A stretch of 64,000 bases of DNA from Perkinsus marinus ATCC 50983 (lineage: Eukaryota > Perkinsozoa > Perkinsida > Perkinsidae): the NCBI RefSeq assembly GCF_000006405.1, contig NW_003216064.1, positions 101,926 to 165,925 on the forward strand. Reading direction: 5' to 3'. The position numbers and the translations under genes are program-made. Within the stretch, counting starts at the first letter, position 1. The number at the start of each line of letters is the position of its first letter. Below, one piece after another: positions 1 through 10,350 of the stretch. Under the pieces are notes generated by a model. It searched no databases. It was not told where the DNA came from and saw only the letters and a list, made by a program, of their open reading frames with translations.

Positions 1-241
1 CACTGCTCACATCTGTAAACGTGAGGAGATGCAATATGGTTAAAAGGTAATAGACAAGCAACAGAATTGATGGCTACGACACTATTGCCATGATAACAGA
101 CAATCTACTCCTTACATTATGCCACACTGATAACAGAACTGCGGAGAAGTGATCTCCTGTGTATATATACACTCTATATCAAAACCTCCGTCATTGCTGA
201 TGATATTCCAGCACAGATATCATGACAACAACAGAGGCTAT

Positions 242-2439
242 CTAATCCTCATACGATTGGAAAAGGTGTCCATCGATGAAGGTCTCATACATATGAAGTG
301 TTTCGAGAGGTTTGTCCATAGGTGCCATATGGCCGGCACCAAAAACACGCAGAAATGCAAAGTTCTTGAAGCCCTTATACAAGCCAACAGGAACCTTCAC
401 GATCTCCGCACCTTCACCATTTCCTGAAATCGCATATGATTTCAAAGGACGGATAGGTTCCATAATCAGTTCACCTGATGCTTCTGGGACGGCCTTTTGA
501 GCATTCATTTCTAACAAGGGTTGCTGCGCAAAATCTCTACTGAATTTCCATTCTATTTTCTCAGTCCATGCTTTGTTCCCTAACCAGTTGCATATGAAAT
601 CTTGATCTCCAGCATATATCAAAACCTTCGCCCCCGAGGCCAGTACTGTCTGGACAGCGGAAGTGTAGTCGGCCAGGAAATCTCGAGGGGCCAAGGCTGT
701 CCACACCTGAGCCAACCCTACAGCTCAACGAACCACAATAATAGGAATACTCTACCCCTGTGTTGCTCTCGCTCCACGGCTTGATGACGGCACCGAGTTC
801 AGCACGAACGTCAGGGCGATTCAAAAAGCGGTCCAAATGTGAGAAATTGTAGGGGTGGTTCAGTCGCATGTCGTACCTAGTTCAAATGCACAGCTCCTCA
901 AAGCCTGGCTATGAGCTTACTCGTTAGCTCCCGAGGCGAGGGCTTTACTTAAAAGCTTAACGTTGAAAACGTAGTTCATCTCCTGGCATGCAGTCGGCAA
1001 GGGTGAATTCTGTGATAGCATCAAATATAATACCACAGTGATGAGGTTCTCTTCACTACCGCGTTGTTGACGTCAAGATGCTTATAGCATTTATCGATAA
1101 GATCAACGGTCTCGAGTCCTGCATCGTTCAGTTGTTGGTAAGTAGTGTAGTTTACAATAGAAGGTGCAGTACCAGAATTGTACGCCTGTTGTTATCAATG
1201 TTAGCAGACCACGGTGGTGACACTATACTCACCATTTTCGAATACCACTTCACTTGCTCGGCCGGTACTGTCAAACCGTTACCAACAGCCATACCTTTGA
1301 TGTCTATGTAAACGGGACGACGATGGCTGCCCAGCAGCGAACTCGATGGTGAACCTAGAACATGCCCAAGATGTCATTCCCGGGGCGCAGACTCGAAGTT
1401 TACTCAGAAGCTTCTTATTTTCAGTGATGATCTTAGCTGTCACCACTGGAACGTAGTGGCCGCCGTAGGACTCTCCGGTGATGTGAAATTTCTTGTTGTA
1501 CTGCGGGAATCGATGAAAGAATGCTTGCAAGAAGTGATACATGTCCTCAGCAATCTCAACCTCAGAGGTATCATATGAGCCTGTTGAGAACCCCGTACCT
1601 GCCAAGTTTGCATCAGAGTCGATGACGACAACGTAGAAGTCATACCAGGTGGCTGGTCCACCCATAGCATGTTGGTCTTCAGGGTCCAGCTGTACTCGTT
1701 ATGAACAGTATTAGATCCATCCTCGTTCACACGACAAGGACCATTTTCTGCTAGTAACTGTAAGAACACATATAATCGGTGAATGGTGTATCTACCATAC
1801 CGCAATCATAGAGCTCGATCCGGGACCCCCGGTGAGCCACATGGTTGTAGGGGCAGCCTCAGTAGGTTGCTGATTGCGCTTTTCGAAGAACCAAAAGAAG
1901 TACTTCTTGTCAAGTTTGTCATCAATTGTGAAGTAACCAGAGTACTGCTTCACGTTGGCATCACACAGTCGAGGCTCCCGTAAAAGGAGATGCGACTTCC
2001 GCCCTGCTCCGGCAAGATACTCCTGGTGCTCAAAGCCCACCGAGGAGAGGTCGTTGTTGAGGAGGAAGGCAGCGGAGGAGTTCAGCTGCAGCGACTGGGG
2101 CCGGTCTGAGAGAAATAACGATGGTAATGGATTTTCCATGAGCATCTCTCGAGGAACCGATTCTGAATGTCGGAACTAGTTCAGTTCCGATACCACACCA
2201 GGAGGAAGAGAGCGGATAAGTCAGTGGTTACCTCTATAGGCATTGACGTAGTAGAGGTAGAAGCTGGTGAGGACGGCGAGGACTACAGCGGCCACGGTGG
2301 CTTTCTTTTTCATAGACTGCTCACACTTGTTGCCGTTGCGGCTCGTGGGGTTATCAGACAATACAGTATAAGCATGACCACTCCGACCGAGGAGGAGTGA
2401 TTGCGATAAGGAAGGGAAATCGGCGTCGAGGCTGGCCAT
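242..2439 (-). CDS. Serine carboxypeptidase (peptidase S10), membrane-anchored
   Basis: Family S10 exopeptidase that removes C-terminal residues in the secretory or vacuolar pathway. Read on the minus strand as at least six exons. Exon 1 (2439-2232) starts at MASLDADF and holds one hydrophobic segment after a KKK motif, which suggests a type II signal anchor. Exon 2 (2162-1801) has the oxyanion-hole motif WLTGGPGSSS; exon 3 (1757-1646) has WVDQPPG; the next exon starts at 1598 with the catalytic-serine motif GESYGGHYVP. A following exon carries IKGMAVGNGLT. The last exon has the catalytic Asp in AGDQDFICNW and His in GAGHMAPMDKP, then the stop at 242. Introns at 2163-2231, 1758-1800 and 1599-1645 close in frame. 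An upstream in-frame non-ATG extension to 2520 is ignored. All three triad residues are present, so the enzyme is probably active. Exact splice sites near 1280-1400 and 720-1080 were not settled. Confidence 0.9.
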
Positions 2440-2602
2440 TTTAACGTGACACGTTCCGGAATTGGCTGTGGCAAGATTGGCAAATCTTGCTCTCTTGCAT
2501 TTCCTCAACGGAATTATCAAACCGATTGTCTGATGTAGTAGCTCGAGTAGTGAGTGGAAATGATTATGATGAGCATCGATATAGCTGGGTATTCTCTGCC
2601 TT

Positions 2603-4507
2603 ATGGAGCCACAACAGCAGCAACACCAGGAGGACCAACAACAACCCTCGGTTGAGGATAGTTACCCTCGAGGGGAAAAACGTACCGCCGGTGTCGACGC
2701 TTCCTGGGATAGCAAAGACGGGCAAGGGCAGGAGCAGCCCTCCTCCTCCTCTTCCTCCACCACCACTCGCCCTGCTAAAATCAGCAACTGGGATGCGGCA
2801 CCTCCTGCGAACTCGAATGCTACGACGACTGGGGACGAAGATGATGGCAAGTACGAACGAGGGTACATTTCCTGGGTGATACATTTCTTTTGATTTTTTT
2901 ACTGTAAAAAGCTGTGCATTTCGCCACTCTGATGAGTGCTACTAATACGACTGCAATAATCGACTCTCATTGATACTAATACCTCCCTCAGATTTCATAA
3001 GGATGTCCCTTTACCTCATTGGGCCGCTGGTAAGGTCATAGGAAAGCAGGGCGATACCATAAAACGGATACAACGTCAAACTCATTGTGAAGTGAAGGTG
3101 GTGACCATCCTTGAATGGCATCATCACTAGTAGTGCTCTTGTTAGTCCGATCATGGTGAACGCGACACTGATGGTAACAGAAGTCTTCATCTCATTGGTG
3201 ACACTCAGGAAATCCTAAATGTAATAGTACATAATTATCGCATCTCTACTACTGTGAATACTCCTAGGCTTGCGAGGCAGCCATCGAAGAGATCATATTC
3301 ACATGTCGTAAGCCTGTCGTGGGCCCTGGAGATTCGAAAAAGGAAGTTGTTATTTCCAACGACATAGCAGCGAAGGTCAGCCAGCCCCTGCGGCCCTCGT
3401 GTTTGGAAATACGGCTAAGTCAGGTCATTGGCTACAGGGGATGCGTTATTGACGAGATCAAACGACGATCGCATACTCGCATTGAGGTGGTTCCTACAGA
3501 GGACGGTGGTCCTGGGGAGGAGAGGACAGTCGTGCTAGTTGGACCTGAGGATAATTGCGAAGAAGGGGTAAGGACTTGCTGCCATCCCGGAGGTATCCGG
3601 TTCGAATCCAGGATGTGTCATTTTGTAGGCACGTATAGTACGGGAAATCGTGACTGGCGAGCTCGACATATCACCGATCATTGATGACTTCAAACGGGAG
3701 CATCAACTGGATGAATATGATCTTTCCGGGGGCAAGGGTAGCGGCTACCACGGTAAGGGTGGTAAGGGCTACGACTGGCGCGGAGGCAGCAGTAAGGGTG
3801 GCTGGGGTGATGACAACTCTCGGTACGCTGGTGGTAATGGTGATTGGTCCGGCAGTGGTAAGGGAGGCTGGTCTGGCAGTGGTAAAGGAGGTTGGGGTAA
3901 GGGCAAGGGCGGTGACTATGGTGGGAAGGGCGGCTTCGGCAAGGGAGGTGATGACTCATCCGACTATTATGGTGGTCGTGGTAAGGGGTATGCGCCCAGT
4001 CCGGCTCCCTATAGAGGTAAGGGTAACCGTAGTGACCCCTATAGTAGCTCTCGCTATGGCGGTGGTGGCGGCAAAGGGTACGACTCCTACAATAAAGGAG
4101 GAAGTGATTCGTATGGAGGTGGTGCTACTAGATATGAGAGGGCAGCAGCCCCTAGTGGTGGTGATTATTATGGTAAGGGTGGCTATGGTGGTGGGAAAGG
4201 AGGAGGAGGTCCCGGTGGTGATTATGGCTACGGCAAAGGTGGCCCCTATGCTAAGGGAGGGCCCAGCAACGATGGAGGGTATGGGGGTAGTTGGGGAGGC
4301 AAGGGTAAGGGTAAAGGAGGACGAGGCTGGTCCGGTGGTGGTGGTTGGGACTCAAGTCCTGAGGATTCGGGTGCCTCCCAAGGTGGTGGTGGTGGAGGTG
4401 GCCCTTCATCGTACAGTAGTAGACCCTGGGGTGGCAGTGGTGATGGGCAGCATTGGGGTGGTGGTGGTAAGGGAGGAGGAGGAGGCAAGGGTGGCTATGG
4501 TTACTGA
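2603..4507 (+). CDS. KH-domain RNA-binding protein with Gly/Lys-rich tail
   Basis: Multi-exon gene. Exon 1 (ATG 2603) is Gln/Ser/Thr-rich and polar. The next exon (from about 2992) gives a KH domain with the GxxG loop in AAGKVIGKQGDTIKRIQ. Exons at about 3150-3215 and 3269-3567 add SLHLIGDTQEILN, ACEAAIEEIIF and a second KH domain with the loop SQVIGYRGCVIDEIKRR. The final exon (about 3629-4507) is a roughly 285-residue low-complexity tail of GGKG/GKGG/RGG-like repeats ending GGYGY and stop. KH domains bind single-stranded RNA and Gly-rich tails commonly drive RNA binding and condensate formation, so a role in RNA processing, transport or translation is inferred. The second loop carries GYRG, which still fits GxxG. 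It is a neighbour of another KH gene downstream, on the same strand. The orthologous group is not identified. Confidence 0.85.
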
Positions 4508-5325
4508 GCGGCAGCGTATGGTCGCTGATTGATCTAATGTCATGGACGTCTTATACCTTCCCTTCTCAGAGTGGCCGAGTCAGTGTTGCTCTAGTTCTAT
4601 CTTATTTTCCTTCTCGTATCACGTAGCTGAGTTCGGGTGGGTACCTTAGAGGGTTTGGTGATAGTAGTAGCTCCTTTCTGTTGGTGATTGGACCATCTGG
4701 TGTAAACCACATTTGAATGTCTTCGTCGTTTCGAAGTCGGACCAGCAACGGCAGCAGATGATGTCGATGGCAGCAGCAGCGGCGGCGTCTATGGGGGGGA
4801 GTAGGAAACTCCACTAATATCAACCAACAATTTAACATAAACTACCATTGATGCAATAAACCCGGCTCGCCGAAACCCGATTCTGGACATCGTATGAAAT
4901 ATTATAATTGATTTTATGGACATATACATATTCGTAAAATCATATATTATATTTTGGAGTTTCACCAGCCTAGTGATATGAAAAACATATTCCAAAACTA
5001 CTGCATATCACCGCGAATATCGCGTTTTTCACGCCACTTCACGTAAAACTCCACCAAACTGATATCCCCAAAAATTTATGACCTCATCGCGCATTTCCTT
5101 CCGTTCGGCCACCCGTTCCTCCGCAGCTCTTTTTTTTATTTTTTCCTCAGCTTTATCACGGCGTTGTTGTTTCCGTTTTTGGAATCCTCTCAAATAAGTT
5201 GCCTGAAAATCGGATCGAATATCAAAAATTGGACAGAATTATTTTCGATTTTTTGATGGAAAACGTGGGAAAATTAATAAAAGAAATAAAGTCACGAAAA
5301 TAATAAGTTACTTCAGACTTGAAAT
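4508..5325. other. Intergenic, AT-rich, no gene seen
   Basis: No convincing coding exon on either strand between the KH gene and the assembly gap. It contains a short CAG/CGG-type trinucleotide stretch near 4750-4790 and becomes AT-rich from about 4880. The promoter and first exon(s) of the downstream KH gene probably lie here or inside the gap. Confidence 0.6.
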
Positions 5326-5425
5326 NNNNNNNNNNNNNNNNNNNNNNNNNNNNNNNNNNNNNNNNNNNNNNNNNNNNNNNNNNNNNNNNNNNNNNNNNNN
5401 NNNNNNNNNNNNNNNNNNNNNNNNN
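5326..5425. other. Assembly gap (100 N)
   Basis: Exactly 100 undetermined bases, the conventional placeholder for a gap of unknown size. It removes the 5' part of the following KH-domain gene. Confidence 0.99.
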
Positions 5426-6900
5426 GTCTGCCTCCTCCTCCTCCCCTTCCACTAGGGGTGGTTGGGTTAATAACAATGCCGAGTTTACTAGAGAGATGAG
5501 GATACCCCAGAGGGCAGTTGGTAAGGCGATTGGCCGTGGAGGAGAGACCATCAAAAGGTTGAAGGACGAGCTCAGTACATTCATTCAAGTAGGAGTGGAG
5601 GGCCATAATGGCGGTGACGATTCTGGTCGTGATAGTCGTCGCATCTTCAGGTTGACCAGACTACTTCCGATCAAGGTTTTAGCACTTTCAAAATCAGTGG
5701 TCCTACTGCTGATTCTGTTGAGGTACTTCTCGTTGTCTCTGTCTTGTCCACCGATTCAGTGTTTCAGGCTGCGATATCTCATTTAAAGGGAGTCGTCCTA
5801 TCATGTGAACCGTGTGAGTGTCTATATCCTGATGATGTTGAAGAGGAAGTAGAAGTGCCCGCTGATAAGGTCGGGACTGTCATCGGCCCCCAAGGGTAAC
5901 AACACTACTCCCTGGTATTTTGACGGCCGCCGATCATGTTGCATCATCCTTAGGTGCGTGCTTGATGAGGTCCGTCGCCGCAGCGGCTGCCGAGTCCAGC
6001 TGCAGCCCGTCGAGATGGAGGATGGGAGTCCTCGCTCGGCTAAGGTCGTTGGCACAGCTGATGCGGTAATGTTGCTGCTGGTGGTGGTAGTAGTCATATG
6101 GGAGACTACACACTGTTTAGGTGCGTGTCTGTGTGGACCTCCTCAACGATGTTATAAGTGGTGCCTTCGATGTGAGCTCAGTGATCAACCGTCAAAAGGC
6201 TCACTACCAACGTCTCAAGTCGGGCACTTTGGGTGGTGGTAAAGGCAAAGGCAAAGGCAAAGGGAAAGGTGGTGGTGGCGGCGGCGGCTATTGGAATGCT
6301 AATAATTCGGCTGCTGCTGGTGGTCCTGGTGGGACTGCTATGGGAGGCCCTGGTAATGGTGGTAATATGGTGGGCCAGCAGAATCTCAACTACCCTACGA
6401 GTATGGGCGGCTTTGTCCCACCCCAAGTTATGTATTCACCACAGATGTTCGCCGCAGCTAGTCAAGGGATGCTATCACCACACATGTCAGCCACAGCTAG
6501 TGGGCCTATTCCACCTTATTTAATGTCGATGTTTACCGGTTATCAACAACCACAGCAACAACAGAGTCCTAGTGGGGGTCCTGGGATATCGGCTGCTGAG
6601 TTGACGAGGCAGATGCAGCAAGGGTCTGCTACACAGTCGGCTAGTGGTGGGACTGCTGCTGGTGCTGCTAGCAATAACAATCAGTATTTGCAACAACAGC
6701 CACCGATGAATATGCCTATATCACCCCAAGGTATCATAACACCCCAGCAGGTCGTGGCTGTCCACCAGACTCTATGGCGTGGCCAACAACAACAACAACA
6801 GCAGCAGCAGAATGAAGCGGCCCCTGAGGTGTCTGATACATCAACTCCTACTATGAGTAACAATAATAACGAGGAGGGAGGCCAGGCCGAGCGTTCGTAA
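5426..6900 (+). CDS. KH-domain RNA-binding protein, 5' end lost in gap
   Basis: The readable part begins inside a Ser-rich stretch right after the N run, then gives a KH domain with the loop RAVGKAIGRGGETIKRLK. A further exon near 5815-5897 encodes PADKVGTVIGPQG, the start of a second KH domain. This continues across an intron (5898-5952) into DEVRRRSGCRVQLQPVEM. Another intron (about 6066-6119) leads to VCVDLLNDVISGAFDVSSV and a C-terminal exon rich in GKGKGKGKG, then Gln, Ser, Met and Ala (prion-like), with a CAA/CAG repeat coding about ten Gln near 6785-6810. Stop at 6900. Domain order and tail resemble the preceding gene but the tails differ in composition, so the two may be distant duplicates. 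Function inferred as single-stranded RNA binding. The N-terminus is unknown because of the gap. Confidence 0.82.
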
Positions 6901-7286
6901 AGGGGGCTCATGAACAGCTTGATCATCATCATCGTTATGGTGATGATGATGAGCATCAGCAGCACTATGATGGCCGGTGTTGCCCTACTAGGCCGTTCTC
7001 TTATTTGTCACATTTGGTAATTGTATGACTAGTAGTAGTGGGCCGCCTTGGCAGTCGATGTACAGCAACAGCAGCAGCAGGGTTCGGGGTTCAAGTTTGC
7101 TCAATAATACTAATGATCGGTGTTGTGGTCATAAGCTGCGAACGCAGCTGAATTAGCAGCAGTCTTAAGAGTGAACTCGTCTGTTATAGTCATTGAAGCC
7201 ACCATTCGAGCCAGCCGAGGTTTTCCTTACATTGGTGCTGTGTTGTCACTATAGGGTGTCGAGCACCGAGCGAGCCATCACACATC

Positions 7287-7579
7287 ATGGAGGACAGGAG
7301 GCAATCCTCACGTACACACCATCATGGTGCTCGCAACCGCATCACCTCCAGGCGAGTGAGATCAGCTCACAGTCACATCGTTCATGCTTCCCTCCCTCCC
7401 TTACTAGCACTTCAAAAAAGGGTAGTTGATCGAGCGCTAGTACCCGGTTTCCACCCGATACTAGAATCGACAGCTGTGATGCGCCCGATGATGTGCGTGG
7501 TAAAGTAGTTGTGGGGAATTCCTTTTCGCAAGTGATGGTGTTCTGTGATGCTGTAACGGGAGTAATGATGGTAGTCTGA
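7287..7579 (+). CDS. Possible exon(s) of an uncharacterised gene
   Basis: Not recognised. The frame ending at the stop at 7577-7579 reads DSCDAPDDVRGKVVVG and then NSFSQVMVFCDAVTG, which has the amino-acid balance of real coding sequence. An upstream ATG at 7287 begins a basic, His/Arg-rich stretch in another frame. The two could be joined by a short intron, but I could not close the reading frame with confidence. A minus-strand ORF over 7342-7611 is an alternative. Confidence 0.3.
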
Positions 7580-8844
7580 CGAGACTGAGTCAATAAGGGG
7601 CCACAGACCAATTCGAATAGTTTCGTCTACTTGTGATTCAACATACTGCCATCATATGCACTCGGCGACCGTGGTGCCCCCAACGTGGCCCTTGTTATCA
7701 TCGTCATGAGAAACCGCAATTGTAGCCGTTCTCGAGGGGCATCCTTCGTAGAGCCACGTGGCTATCAGCCATCACCTGGAAATAACTGCCTCCGGCCCGC
7801 TCGACGCGAAGGTTCAGCCTACAAATCGGCGATGTTATCCGAACCCAAGGCCCTCATAAGGAGATCCCTCAACTCCTCCTAGCCATGGGGGAGAAGTGTG
7901 AGCCACTCGAGTGCTTGGAAGGGCAACAAAACCCCACGAACGAGTCCTTCACCGTTGCGCGATATCGCTGATAGAGTATACTCATCTTTGCGCCTTTGAG
8001 GTTGTCGAGGTGACGACCGGGCACCCTTTGTATCTCGGTGTTTGGAATGTGACAACACTTCGAAACGCAACTATAGGAAGGTTTCAAACGCATAAGTACT
8101 TACGGAGAGACAGAGCAGCATCCCATGGGGCTTCAATATGCTCCCCCTTCACAATTGTATGGGCGTGCGGATGGGTCAAGTTATTCGTATTCTGACTGGT
8201 TATCCTTGCAATGCTATCAAGTAGACGTGAACTAAACGAGATCAACACACTGTAGTGGATTGTGTCGCGTATGGCATCTGCGACGACTCAATCAAGTAGT
8301 AGAGTATTTCTACTACATGACTGAGCTCTCCCCAATGCCGTTGGTATGTCGACATCGCCGTCCTCAAGCACACCTTTTCAATGTCTTTCCTGAACCCCAA
8401 GACATTATGCGTATTATCTAGATAGTAGCCTACAACGGGCGGTATCCACCCGTTGCTTCCTGCGATGATAAAGCGGATATCACAAGGCTAGCTCCAGCAG
8501 ATAGCCGAGTACTCTGTCACCATGTATAGAGGCGAGCCTCGACTACTACCGCGATAGTAGTAGTAATATGGGCTCTTGCTGGAGACCTTCCAGCTGACCA
8601 TAGAATGACCCCCACCATCAACGGAGATGAAGGATAAAAACCAGGAGTGGCCGGTACACAATAACATCAGTGTGGTAGAATATTCGCATGGTCAACTACA
8701 TGTGTTGGTGAGAATACGAAAATTCTGGGAGGAAATTTTGGGAAATTCCCATTGGTTTCCGAATTCGAAAAATACTCCTGTTATCAGTAAGGAAACTTCT
8801 GAGGGAAGCGAACGTGCATTTCCCAACACTGCAAAGCATTGTTT
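7580..8844. other. Stretch with no gene I can support
   Basis: Only short open frames with non-ATG starts or no domain signal. 8730-8780 has runs such as GGAAATTTTGGGAAATTCCC, a near-palindromic A/T-G/C pattern. No RNA gene recognised. Confidence 0.5.
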
Positions 8845-9596
8845 TCAGAGACGACTTGCAACTGTACAGAAACTGTTCTCGCATTGTATAGCGACAACAC
8901 TGAGGATCTCCTTCACCATCTCACACTGCTTTCCCTCCGACAATACACTGAACGGTGGAAGGTGAAGAAAAAGAGCGCGCCCCTTCATGTTGGCGAGTGA
9001 GTGGAAGAATATATAATTACAAAGATATCGGCCAGCATCATCAGAGACCTCCACGCGACACCCTCGTTCTTGACAAGCCCCAACGATCGCCTCTACACTC
9101 ACTGAGGTTTGCAGCTTCTCGGGTTGGCCCGGCAAGATCTCACGCCCACTGAGCTGAGCACCCCGCACATCTGGCACTCGAAAGGTGGCCACGTTATGGG
9201 CCGTACCTGAGGCCTATGCTTCTCTAAGTAGAGGGAATGTTGTACTCACGTTCTAGTTTCAAGTGATCACATTGGGCATCAACGCCCATGTGCAGTAGAA
9301 GGACATTTGTAGCCTTGGATAGTTCCTCAGCCTTTTTACTCATTGCCATCGATACTCGCCCACACTCCTCAACCGAGACCTCCACAGCTGAGCTGAAGAC
9401 TTCATAGTCGCTACACGTGCCTGATACCATTCGTCGTAGCAAGGACTGTCGAGGGAGTTGGTTCACCTATATGTTTGTCTTCGGCATTTTCCAAAGCCTC
9501 GGCTACAGCTTGCGTAGGGTTTTCCTCAACGCCGCTGAAAGGGCCGAAGCCTGTTAGTAAAATATGCACTCCCTTTGAAGTGCCGTCAGCACTCAT
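8845..9596 (-). CDS. Pyroglutamyl peptidase I (peptidase C15)
   Basis: Cytosolic cysteine peptidase that removes N-terminal pyroglutamate. Three exons on the minus strand close cleanly: 9596-9467, 9420-9250 and 9206-8845, with introns of 46 nt (9421-9466) and 43 nt (9207-9249). The ATG at 9596 opens MSADGTSKG. The N-terminus has the family hallmark LLTGFGPFSG followed by NPTQAV. The middle exon has NVLLLHMGVDAQCD. The third exon holds the catalytic Cys in SDDAGRYLCNYIFFHSL and the catalytic His in ALFLHLPPF; the family's Glu is probably in REILPGQPEKL. Length is about 220 residues, typical for the family. All three active-site elements are present. No neighbouring gene points to a pathway. 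Confidence 0.92.
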
Positions 9597-10350
9597 CACG
9601 GATAATACTATTTAAAACTAAACTGAATTATAGGGGCCGTTCGATACACAGATTTCGTAAGCCAGAATCGCTTCTTACACGTATAATACGATGCTAGAAT
9701 CGGTTCGAAATCCCAGAGCTTATTCTATAAACATGGGAGTAAGTTTATCACCAGTTGAAGCTGGCGATATAGTAGCCGAGACTATATGAGGCTAGTCATC
9801 ACTTTTATATCACCTTAGATTAATATATATAGTATAGATAATTAGTATATATATATATACTAATCTATGATCTATCTATAATCTAGTATATGTATAATAT
9901 ATGAAATGGGTATAACTAATAATATACGTATCTTTATGGTGGAATAATGTGATAAAAAATACTCATAATATTATGATATACTAATTAGATGACCTGTAGC
10001 ATGTCACTTCACTGGAGACGGACCGATAAGAGGCCACAGTGATGATGCCTTCAACGGCATGAGGTGACGGACCTTATTGCGACACTTCTCTATGCTTACC
10101 AGGTGAGTATTTGCGGGATTTATGGTAAAGTTAGAACGGGACACGACTTGTGTCACACGAGAATCCCTATTCCCTCTTAGTGCTTCGTAAGGGTATCTGG
10201 CGTACCCAAAACGTAACAAATACAACCTTCATGGAGAAAAAGTAATGCCACTCCGGGCGCGCGCTAACTACAAGTGTACGTGGGCTCGCGTGCAAGTAGA
10301 TTCATTCGTCGTCGCGTCTCATCAGCTCATCTCTATCACAACAACTTTCC
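9597..10350. other. AT-rich intergenic region
   Basis: No gene. 9815-9990 is a strongly AT-rich tract with alternating TA runs (a TATATATATATA stretch near 9849-9860) and repeated ATCTAT/TATCTA words, likely to unpair easily. The sequence at 10250-10350, just before the next gene, is richer in C and G. Confidence 0.6.

Noticed and set aside
3568-3628. tRNA gene
   Set aside because: Only the T-arm-like GGTTCGAATCC is present; no A box, anticodon arm or paired acceptor stem could be drawn, and the stretch is bounded by GT and AG as an intron.
3681-4532. 283-codon frame overlapping the Gly/Lys-rich KH tail
   Set aside because: Periodic GGN/AAG codons keep all frames open. The Gly/Lys frame continues the KH protein and ends in a sensible stop, while the other frame is Val/Met/Arg-rich low-complexity shadow.
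9690-9710. Second tRNA-like B box (GGTTCGAAATCC)
   Set aside because: It has an extra base in the loop and no surrounding cloverleaf.
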